The notes: generated by a model from the sequence alone, not told the origin. DNA of 64,000 nucleotides from Odontocerum albicorne (GCA_949825065.1 OX463866.1:3658409-3722408); one strand, 5' to 3'. Numbered from the stretch's first letter, positions 51,130 to 60,865 are shown. Numbers and translations are program-made.

Positions 51130-51478
51130 ACTGAAAATCGATTTATTAGTCAAACATTGTTTAATCCACTCTATATAATGGTGTAACCCTACCGGTTTCA
51201 AAGCTTTCATCTTATCAGGACCAAGTCAACCATTCAGCGGTTCTTGTCTATGGCACCGTTGCAGCAGAGCACCACCGAGTTGCCATATCTTTGGGACAGT
51301 TCTAGATAGTTACGTAGCTCGGAAAAAGGGAAAAGTGACATACATTAGAGTGATTTGTAAATTACAATTAATTTTAGTTATTTTATTAAGAGTTAAGGCA
51401 TTAACACTGTGGAGGTTTAAATACATTGTAATTTGTTTAGTCAAACACTGTTTATTCCACTTTATATAACGGTGTACA
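51130..51478 (-). mobile_element. Two Penelope-like end fragments
   Basis: 51140-51225 (CAAACATTGTTTAATCCACT, TAACCCTACCGGTTTCAAAG) and 51388-51475 (GGCATTAACACTGTGGAGGT, AAACACTGTTTATTCCACTT). The 51226-51385 segment between them contains an antisense relative of the Sos exon 10 sequence (GTCTATGGCACCGTTGCAGC), see findings. Confidence 0.62.
51225..51350 (-). pseudogene. Antisense copy of Sos exon 10 coding sequence
   Basis: CATTCAGCGGTTCTTGTCTA, TGGCACCGTTGCAGCAGAGC, ACCACCGAGTTGCCATATCT and TTGGGACAGTTCTAGATAGT, followed by TACGTAGCTCGGAAAAAG, are the reverse complement of 33170-33270. That is the 3' end of intron 9 and the first part of exon 10 (coding ELRNCLELSQRYGNSVVLCC and NGAIDKNRW). 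The match continues into the intron (GTGACATACATTAGAGTGAT against 33155-33175), so it is a genomic-DNA copy, not a retrocopy of mRNA. Confidence 0.85.
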
Positions 51479-51479
51479 A

Positions 51480-51764
51480 GTTTTGAGAAAACTGTACTTT
51501 CATGTTTTTCATTGCTGCTTAAAAATGTCGTGATTCATAAACAAAAAAGCAGTAAAATGTGATTCATAAGCAAAAACGCAGCAAACGCATAGGCAATTGC
51601 TGTCTTTTTACTTATGGATCACATTTTACTGCTTTTTTGCTTAGAAAAACTTAAAGAAGACATATTGTAAGTATACTGTAATGGCATATGATATGGCCCA
51701 AGTGCGGCCCGCACTAATCCCCACGTAAAATATTTGGCCCTGTTACAGCAATAGGTTGCCGACC
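51480..51764. repeat. Short internal inverted/direct repeats
   Basis: AGCAGTAAAATGTGATTCAT (51550) and its inverse ATGGATCACATTTTACTGCT (51614) form a loose hairpin together with AAACAAAAAAGCAGTAAAAT. Otherwise unrecognised. Confidence 0.5.
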
Positions 51765-52667
51765 CATGGATTAAATTAATTAAATTTGAAGTCAAAAGTG
51801 ATAATACAACAGAATATTACAACAATATTTAGAAATAGCTACTAACTTTGTGCTCTCCTTTATTAATATAAATAACGTAATACAAACCAAATATTAAGGA
51901 CAATATTTTGCCTCTGGAGTTGAGTAACCCTGCATCAGCACGTGTTAAGCTTTTAATTCTGCAAAGCAACTTGCATCTCGTCCCACTAATGAGGCCATGT
52001 GTTTTCTATATCTCAATATATATCCATAAAATTCCCACAAAATTCTCAAAGATTATTAAATCATTTTAAAACGATGACTGTAATTTATTCTACTGCTTTT
52101 TGTATCTTCATGTTAGTTTAAGATAAAGTTGTATTATTTGTCAATAATTTTAAGTAATTTATAACCTGTCACATGTTCATTTGTATATAAAGACACTGTT
52201 GTGTCGTTAATTAAATAAATAAATAAATATAATAATTGAAATTTTATTGAATAAACATAAAAAAAACATCGGCCGACATTCAAACAGGCAAAGCCCGAAA
52301 GCCCGCGAGCTACTGAAGCGAGCGAACTGAGATTCTATTTCTTGCGTTCCCATATACCGAAGTAGTGAGAGCGAGACGTGAATAGCGTCGCTTCCTCACC
52401 CATAGCGGTTTTTTAGAATGAATATACCTACATCACACACTGGCACACGTTTGATTGTATTGGTGAATTTATTCCCGATTTTCACAAAATATCTCTGATG
52501 TGGCCGATAAGTGCTGATTATTATTAATATTATTTTTTCATTCAATACGTAAATGTATTACGGAGGAACACCTAAAATCTGAACCCAGTATTTATTATAT
52601 TTATAGAGATATTAAAGTTTTTTAGAAGCAATGTGTACTAGTTACACATCACAGGGAGGGAAGGGTT
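51765..52667 (+). mobile_element. piggyBac-like MITE (variant family) with an insertion
   Basis: 51772-51812 and 52233-52667 together align with 15590-16077 (TAAATTTGAAGTCAAAAGTG; TTCTATTTCTTGCGTTCCCA; CATAGCGGTTTTTTAGAATG; TTACACATCACAGGGAGGG). About 420 bp lie between (51813-52232), ending in TTAATTAAATAAATAAATAA, and look like an unrelated LINE tail. The right end is CAGGGAGGGAAGGGTTAA. Confidence 0.75.
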
Positions 52668-52900
52668 AATACATCAGCTTTAAGTTCACATTCATCCCTT
52701 TATCACTTCATTCCATTTTCTGTTATAGATTGTCACTTCCTATGTATTCTTCTCATTGCACGCATTACTACAGCATTAATTCGGCTCATCTCAGTCTTTT
52801 TCCACATCCACGTTTCGCCCCCATACATCACCAAACCAGTTGACACCAAAATACTACTGTAAACTGTCATCTTAGCAAATTTAATAAAGCAATTGATGAA
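52668..52900 (-). mobile_element. LINE 3' fragment
   Basis: TAATACATCAGCTTTAAGTT, CACATTCATCCCTTTATCAC, CATTGCACGCATTACTACAG and ACATCCACGTTTCGCCCCCA match 43550-43600 and 44630-44760. It ends about 45 bp before exon 16. Confidence 0.65.
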
Positions 52901-52942
52901 ATTGAAAAGTGGAGTAAAAGTTGTTACTCGGAAATGTTCCAG

Positions 52943-53125
52943 TTCTCCCGGTGGATAGAGAAGTCCATCGTGGAAGCAGAAAACCTGGAGGAACGCGTGG
53001 CCATCCTGTGCCGCGCCCTGGAGGTGATGATGGTGCTGCTAGAGCTGAACAACTTCAATGGCATCCTGGCCGTGGTAGCAGCGTTGGCAAGCGCTGCCGT
53101 GTTCCGGTTGCGATTCACCTCGCAG
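52943..53125 (+). CDS. Sos: Sos exon 16: Cdc25 domain
   Basis: 61 codons, acceptor gttccag, donor gtactg, phases 0/0. The product includes [20 protein letters not shown], then [20 protein letters not shown] and [11 protein letters not shown]. The [10 protein letters not shown] stretch is a hallmark of RasGEF catalytic domains. It starts directly at FSRW, where Drosophila has NVTRWIEKS. Confidence 0.97.
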
Positions 53126-53154
53126 GTACTGTGAATAGTCTAATTTATTATGTG

Positions 53155-53290
53155 TAATTTGTTTTATCATCATCAAGCGAGCACAAACAAGACACACATA
53201 CTTCTAACGGTAAAAATTTGTGTTGGGGATTGTGGGTGGAGGGAGGCAGGAGACAACTTCAGCGAGCAGCGGCGAGATCTTGGGAATATA
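53155..53290 (-). mobile_element. Penelope-like end fragment
   Basis: GAGCACAAACAAGACACACA, TACTTCTAACGGTAAAAAT, GGAGGGAGGCAGGAGACAAC and AGCGAGCAGCGGCGAGATCT match the 3' region at 7200-7310 and 32520-32640. Mariner copy E is inserted at its left limit. Confidence 0.68.
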
Positions 53291-54296
53291 ACGCATCGAT
53301 CAATAAGTCCCGGGACTAACTACTAAAACAACATTTGTTTGCCAAAATTCTTCTTTATTGATCAACATAGTCTCCTTCAAGAGTGATACATTCATTCCAA
53401 CTCATTCCTAACTTTTCTATGCCAGCTGTGTAGAACAATTTATTTTTGGTTTCAAAATAGGCGTTAGTTTCGGCAATCACTTCTTCATTGGAGCCAAATT
53501 TCTTTCCCTGGAGCATCTTTTTGAGGTCTGCGAACAGCCAATAGTCGCTGGGGGGCAAACCTGGAGAATACGGTGGGTGCGGAAGCAATTCGAAGTTCAA
53601 CTCATGCAATTTGGCCATCATTACCATCGACTTGTGACACGGTGCATTGTCCTGATGAAAGAGAACTTAGTTCTTCTTCATATGGGGCCGTTTTTTTGCA
53701 ATTTCTGCCTTCAAATGCTCCAATAACACTATGTAATTTTCTCTATTGATGGTTTTTCCCTTTTCAAGGTGATCGATGAATATTATACCATGCGCATCCT
53801 AAAATACGGAGGCCATAACCTTCCCGGCCGACTGTTGAGTTTTTGGTCGCTTCGGACGACTTTCACCGGCTGCTCTCCACTCAACTGACTACCGATTTGA
53901 TTCCGGAGTATAATGGTGGATCCAAGTTTCATCCATTGTCACATACCGACGCAAAAACTCCTGTTTATTTCGCGTAAACAGTGCCAAACAGCGCTCTGAA
54001 TCATCGATGCGTTGTTGTTTCTGTTCCATTGTGAGCAAACGCGGCACCCATTTCGAAAAAAGCTTTTTCATGACCAAATATTCATGCAAAATAGTGTACA
54101 CTACCAAATGATATCTTCAGGATGTCAGTTATCTCACGCAACTTTATTTTGCGATTATCCATCACGATTTTGAGGGGTTTTTTTTTTGTTTTCTGGTGTA
54201 GCAGTCTCATTTGGACGACCAGAGCGTTCAGCATCATTTGTGTCTGTACGACCGCGTTTGAAATCAGCATACCACCTACAAATGGTTGTTTTCGAC
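53291..54296 (-). mobile_element. irritans-type mariner, copy E (5' truncated)
   Basis: Right-hand inverted end ACGCATCGATCAATAAGTCC, TA before it. Minus strand from 54296: TTICRWYADFKRGRTDTNDA, KLREITDILKISFGSVHYFA, MKKLFSKWVPRLLTMEQKQQ, VTMDETWIHHYTPESNR (first catalytic Asp), GKVMASVF, then RTKFSFIRTMHRVTSRW (frameshifted second motif) and LLPHPPYSPGLPPSDYWLF (third). It covers all three catalytic regions but with frameshifts. The break at the left is at almost the same base as in copy C. Confidence 0.9.
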
Positions 54297-54510
54297 AAGA
54301 ATTTAAAAGACCCTTTATGACCACGTGTCCGAGTTTAACATTCCTATGATCATGGAGAGAAAACAAAGCAGCACTTGTTTTTTTTTCTCTTTTCCATAGT
54401 TTTTAAACTGGTTTAATGTCATAGCAATCAATACACTATTAGAAAGTTTGTTCCAAGAAAACACAACTCGGTTACCAAGGAAATGTTTCCTTGGATTATT
54501 GTGGAATTTA
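54297..54510. other. Intron 16 stretch with a solo transposon end
   Basis: AAGAATTTAAAAGACCCTTT at 54298 resembles the right end of the DDE element at 12521-13055. The rest is unrecognised. Confidence 0.4.
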
Positions 54511-54625
54511 GTTTAAGAATAAGACCTCCGAAAAATAGTTGTCTTCAAGTGCTTCTTAAAGCTGCACACATCACCCGTAATTCTTAACACTAAGAGATAG
54601 ACCAATCTACTTCACAGGACCAGCA
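54511..54625 (-). mobile_element. Jockey-like LINE C-terminal fragment
   Basis: ATAAGACCTCCGAAAAATAG, TTCAAGTGCTTCTTAAAGCT and CACTAAGAGATAGACCAATC parallel 16436-16525. Confidence 0.6.
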
Positions 54626-54724
54626 ACAGCAGAAACCCTGATCACATCGAGCGAATCAAAATCTCTTATAGATCTTAGTGGAAATCCATAGCTTGCGTAC
54701 TTTTATTCTCTTCTTAAACTTTCT

Positions 54725-54990
54725 ATAGCCTCAAGAGTCTGTTACTGCAGGATTGTCCTCCTGTGATGCTGAGCTCCAGCTGTCTCTCCACCGTTTCAGG
54801 GGTCTCCCTGGTGGACGCCGTCCATCCGGCACCCCATACAGAGCTATGTATGGGATTGTTGTGGAATTCATTCTCTGTACATGTTGGTACCAGTATCGTC
54901 GACGCTGTCGTCCCCATCTGACCACATCTTGGACCTCACAGACCTCTCGGATTGTGGTGTTCCTTACACGATCACGCGCTTTTATTGATA
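54725..54990 (-). mobile_element. RTE-like LINE C-terminal fragment
   Basis: Minus strand: VRWGRQRRRYWYQHVQRMNS, TTIPYIALYGVPDGRRPPGR and PLKRWRDSWSSASQEDNPAV. Same family organisation as 26700-26870 but a different subfamily. Confidence 0.82.
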
Positions 54991-55040
54991 GTATTATTTA
55001 TTGAGCACGTGCTTTTATTGATAATGAACTCGTTTTGCAG

Positions 55041-55203
55041 ATGCTTCCGGCTAGACTGTATCGCGTGCTGATGGAATGCCACGAGCTGACCTCGGACCAC
55101 TTCCGCAAGTACCAGGAGAAGCTTCGCAGCATCAACCCGCCCTGCGTACCCTTCTTCGGAATGTATCTCACCAACATCCTGCTCATTGAAGAAGGCAACA
55201 CGG
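55041..55203 (+). CDS. Sos: Sos exon 17: Cdc25 domain, helical hairpin
   Basis: 54 codons plus one base; acceptor ttttgcag, donor gtaggc (phase 1). The product [20 protein letters not shown] then [20 protein letters not shown] and [14 protein letters not shown] covers the hairpin that opens the Ras nucleotide pocket. The Leu and Glu equivalent to human SOS1 Leu938 and Glu942 (TNIL...EE) are both present, so exchange activity is expected. A 51-bp tandem array starts about 35 bp after the donor. Confidence 0.96.
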
Positions 55204-55237
55204 GTAGGCTCCTGAGATATTGTAAAACCCCATTCAT

Positions 55238-55885
55238 TTGAAAGGAAGATTAGATAAAGTTGGAGAATTCTGCAATTTAGGCAGTATTTTCTCAGATGAT
55301 GGAAGAGTTAAGGGAGAATTTTGCTATTTAGACAGCATTTTCTCAGATGATGGAAGAATCAAGGGAGAATTCTGCTATTTAGACAACATTTTCTCAGAAG
55401 ATGAAAGAGTTAAAGGAGAATCCTGCTATGGAGACAGCATTTTCTCAGATGATGGAAGAGTTAAGAGAGAATTCTGCTATTTAGGCATTTTCTCAGATTA
55501 TTGAAGAGTTAAGGGAGAATTCTGCTATTTAGACAACATTTTCTCAGATGATGGATGAGTTAAGAGAGAATTCTGCTATTTAGGCATCATTTTCTCAGAT
55601 GATGGAAGAATTAAGGGAGAATTCTGCTATTTAGACAACATTTTCTCAGACGATGAAAGAGTTAAAGGAGAATCCTGCTATGGAGACAGCATTTTCTCAG
55701 ATGATGAAAGAGTTAAAGGAGAATGCTGCTATGGAGACAGCATTTTCTCAGATGATGGAAGAGTTAAGGGAGAATTCTGCTGGTTAGGCAGCATTTTCTC
55801 AGATGATGAAAGAGTAAAGGGAGAATTTCGCTATTTAGGCAGCATTGTCTCAGATAATGGAAGAGATATTGAACGGCATAGAGTG
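55238..55885 (+). repeat. 51-bp minisatellite, about 12 units, from LINE RT sequence
   Basis: Units such as GAGAATTCTGCTATTTAGAC, AACATTTTCTCAGATGATGG and AAGAGTTAAGG repeat with period 51 (17 codons: FCYLDSIFSDDGRVKGE). The last unit runs into non-repeated LINE sequence, EFRYLGSIVSDNGRDIERHR, which is the F.YLGSI.S.DG motif of LINE RT thumbs. Several units have in-frame TAG or TGA. Starts about 35 bp after the exon 17 donor. Confidence 0.92.
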
Positions 55886-56450
55886 ATAGGAAACAAAGTC
55901 AATGGGGGGGCACTAAAACGTATACTTGAACCAGACAAATGATAGTCCACAATAGTATTATGGCGGTCGTTGCACACTCGGAACACTGTGGGCATCCATA
56001 CATACGGTCAATGACCGATGAAGTGACCTTTGCATTCCTCGACAAATCTAAATAAACAAGTCCAAAGTTCACACGCCGGCCATTCAACCCATAGCCCGTA
56101 GCGGACCGCATTCCATACCAGAGCGAGAACGCACCACGGCTGTCTCGCCAGTTCCGTATTTGAATGATACCTACATACAACATTAATCGGTTTTGCATTC
56201 GCAGGAACGAGACGTAGGCATATCGCGAGCGCATTCCCGCGCACATTCTAAAATGATATAAATACCTACGTCTAGCAAATAAATCACTCTCTCTTTCCGC
56301 ATTGCGATCTAACGAGTTTTATTTATCAACAAATCATCATCATCTCTTCCTTTAAGGACTAGCTCCTAAAGTATTTTATTACCATCTTTGATATATGGGA
56401 GTGATACATAGACAACAAAAAAGACCGAAAAGAAATGAATGTGAACTTAA
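55886..56450. other. Intron 17 stretch, mostly unrecognised
   Basis: Moderate GC. Overlapping 115- and 78-codon minus frames (55899-56246) have no family features. 56420-56460 (GAATGTGAACTTAAAGCAGA) is a scrap of the ECELK LINE. Confidence 0.4.
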
Positions 56451-56454
56451 AGCA

Positions 56455-56545
56455 GATGTTGTAATTTGTTTAGTCCATCACTGTTTATTCCACTTTATAT
56501 AACAGTATAACCCTACCGGTTTCAAGGTGCACACCTCAACATTAG
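56455..56545 (-). mobile_element. Penelope-like end fragment just before exon 18
   Basis: TTGTAATTTGTTTAGTCCAT, CACTGTTTATTCCACTTTAT, CAGTATAACCCTACCGGTTT and CAAGGTGCACACCTCAACAT. It ends about 35 bp before the exon 18 acceptor. Confidence 0.7.
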
Positions 56546-56577
56546 TCAATGTTTTAATAATGTGGATATTGTTGCAG

Positions 56578-56699
56578 ACTTCCTGTACAACACGGAGCTG
56601 ATAAACTTCTCCAAGCGGCGGATGGTGGCGGATATTACGGGCGAGATCCAGCAGTATCAGAACCAGCCGTATTGTCTCACTGTGGAGCCCAGATTGAGG
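56578..56699 (+). CDS. Sos: Sos exon 18: Cdc25 domain, late helices
   Basis: 122 nt; acceptor gttgcag, donor gtatgt, phases 1/0. Encodes [20 protein letters not shown] then [21 protein letters not shown]. Matches [26 protein letters not shown], with Met in place of the Lys after KRR and Asp for Glu after VA. A 152-bp satellite array begins about 60 bp downstream. Confidence 0.96.
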
Positions 56700-56756
56700 G
56701 TATGTGTTCCAACACTGTGGCTGTAGAAACAGAATTACAGCGAGCTCACACACTAG

Positions 56757-57757
56757 TGGACAGATCAACACCTGAGCAGCGCTATATGTTAACAGACAAT
56801 CCCTCGCTATAGAGGAAGATTGTCAGTCCATCCTGTGGATGGATGACGCCTGTGCGTGTATTGCTCTATTGTGTGCATGCACACAGCACTACAGCAAGCA
56901 CACACCAGCAGGCAGATCAACACCTGAGCAGTGCTACATACATACAGGCAATCCCTCGCTATAGAGTAAGATTGTCAGTCCATCCTGTGGATGGATGTCA
57001 CCTGTGCGTGTATTGCTCTATTGTGTGCATGCACACAGCACTACAGCAAGCACACACCAGCAGGCAGATCAACATCTGAGCAGTGCTACATACATACAGG
57101 CAATCCCTCGCTATAGAGTAAGATTGTCAGTCCATCCTGTGGATGGATGACGCCTGTGCGTGTATTGCTCTATTGTGTGCATGCACACAGCACTACAGCA
57201 AGCATACACCAGCAGACAGATCAACACCTGAGCAGTGCTACACACATACAGGCAATCCCTCGCTATAGAGTAAGATTGTCAGTACATCCTGTGGATGGAT
57301 GACGCCTGTGCGTGTATTGATCTATTGTGTGCATGCACACAGCACTACAGCAAGCACACCCCAGCAGACAGATCAACACCTGAGCAGTGCTACATGCATA
57401 CAGGCAATCCCTCGCTATAGAGTAAGATTGTCAGTCCATCCTGTGGATGGATGACGCCTGTGCGTGTATTGCTCTATTGTGTGCATGCGCACAGCACTAC
57501 AGCAAGCACACACCAGCAGGCAGATCAACACCTGAGCAGTGCTACATACATACAGGCAATCCCTCGCTATAGAGTAAGATTGTCAGTCCATCCTGTGGAT
57601 GGATGACGCCTCTGCGTGTATTGCTCTATTGTGTGCATGCACACAGCACTACAGCAAGCACACACCAGCAGGCAGATCAACACCTGAGCAGTGCTACATG
57701 CATACAGGCAATCCTTCGCTGTAGAGTAAGATTGTCAGTACATCCTGTGGATGGAAA
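56757..57757 (+). repeat. 152-bp satellite, about 6.5 units
   Basis: TGTCAGTCCATCCTGTGGAT occurs at 56821, 56973, 57125, 57277, 57429, 57581 and 57733, a steady 152-bp period. Each unit has GTGTGCATGCACACAGCACT (partly palindromic) and AGGCAATCCCTCGCTATAGA. Homogeneous (few differences), hence recent amplification. It fills most of the intron between exons 18 and 19. Confidence 0.95.
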
Positions 57758-57825
57758 TAACTAAACAATTTTTAGCATAGTTCTGTATAAAATTAGTTAA
57801 GTTTAAAAGAATATGTTGTTTGCAG

Positions 57826-57942
57826 AACTTCCTGGAGAACCTCAACCCTTTCCCAGGCATGGAGGATGCTGAGATCCGGGACTACCTGTACAAGAAGAGC
57901 TTAGAGATTGAGCCTCGCAACGCCAGGCAGGCTCCGCGCTTT
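57826..57942 (+). CDS. Sos: Sos exon 19: end of Cdc25 domain
   Basis: 39 codons, acceptor gtttgcag, donor gtgagt, phases 0/0. NFLENLNPFPGMEDAEIRDY then LYKKSLEIEPRNARQAPRF matches the family terminus FFE.L.P......(D/E)YLYN.SL.IEPR. This closes the catalytic domain. The exon lies between the 152-bp array upstream and the 110-bp array downstream. Confidence 0.95.
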
Positions 57943-58209
57943 GTGAGTGTATTATTTATATTCCTCCCAAACCCGAAAACTCTTTGAATTTTGGTCAAGA
58001 TCCTTTATCAAACTGTTATCATATTTATTTTGCCTGACGACTGTATCGAGCTCTCGAAAAACTGTCACCTGGAGACCAACTATCTTGGCCTATTTGATGA
58101 GCTCTAAATGGACACTGAGTAGGGGTAACTAGATGGAAGGTAAACTTAACAAAGAATTTGCATATGCGTAAAGAGAATGAATGAGGAAAAGATGACGCCA
58201 CGAGTATAA

Positions 58210-59100
58210 AAGTTAGGGAAATCTCTTTTGGATTCGCTTAAATATCAGGGAACTCTGGATCCTCTCGGGTTCCAAACGATTGAGCCGCACTCTAATCAGT
58301 GATTTATAAAGAGATCTCACACCATTATTCAGATAAGAATTATCAAGGAATTCTGAATTCCTCTCGGGTTCCAAATTATTGAGCTGCACTCTAATCTACC
58401 ATGAACCAGTGATTTATAATGAGATCTCACACCATTATTGAGATAAGAACTATCAGGGAATTCTGAATTCCTCTTGGTTCCAAATAATTGAGCCGCACTC
58501 TAATCTACTATGAACCAGTGATTTATAAAGAGATCTCACACCATTATTCAGATAAGAACTATCAGGGAATTCTGAATTCCTCTCGGGTTCCAAATTATTG
58601 AGCTGCACTCTAATCTACTATGAACCAGTGATTTATAAAGAGATCTCACACCATTATTCAGATAAGAACTATCAGGGAATTCTGAATTCCTCTCGGGTTC
58701 CAAATTATTTAGCCGCACTCTAATCTACTATGAACCAGTGATTTATAAAGAGATCTCACACCATTATTCAGATAAGAACTATCAGGGAATTCTGGATCGT
58801 CTCGGGTTCCAAATTATTTAGCCGCACTCTAATCTACTATGAACCAGTGATTTATAAAGAGATCTCACACCATTATTCAGATAAGAACTATCAGGGAATT
58901 CTGGATCGTCTCGGGTTCCAAATTATTTAGCCGCACTCTAATCTACTATGAACCAGTGATTTATAAAGAGATCTCACACCATTATTCAGATAAGAACTAT
59001 CAGGGAATTCTGGATCCTCTCGGGTTCCAAATTATTGAGCCGCACTCTAATCTACTATGAACCAGTGATTTATGAAGAGGTCTCACACTATCATGCGGAT
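58210..59100 (+). repeat. 110-bp satellite, about 8 units
   Basis: GAGATCTCACACCATTATTC occurs at about 58311, 58421, 58530, 58640, 58750, 58860 and 58970. Units contain AACTATCAGGGAATTCTGAA and TCTCGGGTTCCAAATTATTG. GGAATTCTGAATTCC is an imperfect palindrome. It lies in the intron between exons 19 and 20. Confidence 0.95.
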
Positions 59101-59204
59101 GCAGAGAACAGTTCAACATTCAGAAGAGGGTTGACTGAATATATACAGTTGATTCCAGTTGTGGAGTGTAGATATATTAACTGTGCCTTTATTATTTATT
59201 GCAG

Positions 59205-59328
59205 CCCCGCAAGTGGCCAGAGCTGTCGCTTAAGTCTCCGGGCATCAAGCCTGCGAGGACGCGCCACGGTCCTCTCAGCTCCAGCTTCGTCAACTCAGTC
59301 AGCGCCAGCGACGTCTCGGATGATGCCA
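59205..59328 (+). CDS. Sos: Sos exon 20: start of C-terminal tail
   Basis: 124 nt, phase 0 in, phase 1 out; acceptor attgcag, donor gtgagt. PRKWPELSLKSPGIKPARTR then a Ser-rich stretch FVNSVSASDVSDDA. The opening equals FPRKWPHIPLKSPGIKP of Drosophila. This is the beginning of the disordered regulatory tail that binds SH3 adaptors. Confidence 0.93.
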
Positions 59329-59339
59329 GTGAGTGCACA

Positions 59340-59512
59340 AATAAATAACATAAACTCTTTCTAAAGATAGTGTTGAATTTTAAAGCCGTGAAGATTTAAA
59401 TAAAAACCACTATACTACGTAACAAAACATTTTGCTGGGTGGACCTACAAATAATGTGTAACATGACGAGCTGAACTGGTTCTGGGCTATTGAAATACGA
59501 GCCTCACACTTA
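59340..59512. other. Intron 20 start, nothing recognised
   Basis: No similarity seen. Confidence 0.35.
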
Positions 59513-60005
59513 CAGTACCCGGCGGTAGGCAATACACATGGCTTTGTAGAGCGTCGTCTCTGTCCGGTACGCGACGGAACACGTGTATAAATGACAGAGA
59601 CGACGCTCTACAAAGCTGAAGTTAGCCGATTATGGCCGACAGTCTCTTTCTTGACCTTTCTCTTCTCTTCTCCCTGGCTCCATCCCAACTCATTGTCTGC
59701 GAAGACTGTTGAGGTCAGCTCTCCTCGTCCTCAGGTTGTATGCTCTTCTGTCCCGGACTACGTCCCCCAGACCGTGCCTTTGCATCAGGTTATCTTTTTG
59801 CACCACCCATGAATTCTTTGGTCTTCCTCTGGTTGTTATTCGAGGAAGATCCGTGGAGATCGCCTGGTTAACAATGTGATCGGGTGCTCTTCCAACGTGC
59901 CCATACCATCTCAATCGCCTCTCCTCCATCTTGCTGTTGATGTCTGTAACACCTACAGTATCTTACCACCGGGTTATATACAGTACGTTACCACCGGGTA
60001 CTGTA
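59513..60005. mobile_element. Fold-back element copy 2, split by a LINE fragment
   Basis: ACAGTACCCGGCGGTAGGCA, TGACAGAGACGACGCTCTAC and CCGATTATGGCCGACAGTCT (59513-59655) correspond to copy 1 at 41184. A minus-strand LINE piece (59655-59945) follows, then end-like sequences (ACCACCGGGTTATATACAGT, TTACCACCGGGTACTGTATA) at 59965-60008. Confidence 0.65.
59690..59945 (-). mobile_element. RTE/BovB-like LINE C-terminal fragment
   Basis: Minus strand: MEERRLRWYGHVGRAPDHIV, then TTRGRPKNSWVVQKDNLMQR and DVVRDRRAYNLRTRRADLNS. R.RWYGHV.R......RPK..W...........A.DR..WR...R.ADP is the usual LINE terminus. Confidence 0.8.
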
Positions 60006-60094
60006 TATAATGTGTGACGTCTAAGATTTCTCTGACAGGGATGGCCCTTCTTCGTTAGATATGTTCCAATGGATATCTTAATCCTATATATTGT

Positions 60095-60285
60095 ATTCCA
60101 CTTTCATCGTATACAGTACAACCTGGCGGACTTATTCTCAACGTGAACCAACCACAAAGATGTTGAAGAGACCTGGAGTGAAAACCAGACTGAAATCCTT
60201 TTTAAAAAAATCTGGGTTCCAGTGGGAATCCAACCCTCGATACCTGGATTGAAAGACATACGTCTTACCAAAGAGGATATCCTCT
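60095..60285 (-). mobile_element. tRNA-derived SINE (family 1), copy 6
   Basis: Tail side GTATACAGTACAACCTGGCG and GACTTATTCTCAACGTGAAC, body GTGAAAACCAGACTGAAATC and TCTGGGTTCCAGTGGGAATC, head with a decayed A box. Diverged. Confidence 0.72.
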
Positions 60286-60519
60286 CCATATCTGGCGACA
60301 TTAAATCAATTTGCACATCATGTCCCGTTAGTTGCTTGGAAGACCTGCTGAAAGCATGCCCCCCAATGCTATCAGAGTTACATCTTTTTGGGCTGATCTG
60401 GTATTGTCAGCATAATTAGAATGGAATGGATGCTATTCTCTGTTGATAAGTGTGTGGATTCCGATAGTTGAAATTTTATTTCTTGAATTCTAACACTTGT
60501 TTGTTATCTTGTTCCCCAG

Positions 60520-60646
60520 GTACTTCGCAGCTGTCCCCAACGGCGTCCATGTGGGATGGGCAGTCCGTGGCCTCGTTCGGCTCCATGGCCAGCCTGCAGC
60601 AGGACGAGGAGCTGTCCCCACGGCCTAGGGGACGCCCACAAAATAG
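60520..60646 (+). CDS. Sos: Sos exon 21: C-terminal tail
   Basis: 127 nt; acceptor gttccccag, donor gtaacc, phases 1/2. Product about STSQLSPTASMWDGQSVASF then GSMASLQQDEELSPRPRGRP-QN. No close counterpart by eye in other Sos tails, as usual for this fast-evolving region. The assignment rests on open frame, GC/codon character, good splice sites and perfect phase match to exons 20 and 22. Confidence 0.82.
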
Positions 60647-60659
60647 GTAACCGATCTAT

Positions 60660-60865
60660 CTATCTATGCATTGTATATTACAAATATGTTTTACTATCTT
60701 AAAGTCATTTCCTTTACATTTTTCAATAGATTTAGATCATTATGTGTGTTACTAAAAGTGAAAATTCTTAAATAATTTGGTATCATCAATGACCTGATTC
60801 ATAATTGCTGTGTCCAAAAGCCCGATTTTTATTCCTTTTTCCTTATAAACAAATGTTTTTCTCAT
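60660..60865. other. Intron 21 start, nothing recognised
   Basis: AT-rich, without similarity. Confidence 0.35.

Noticed and set aside
55899..56246. 115-codon minus-strand frame
   Set aside because: No recognisable domain, and an overlapping frame in another phase is equally open; treated as chance.
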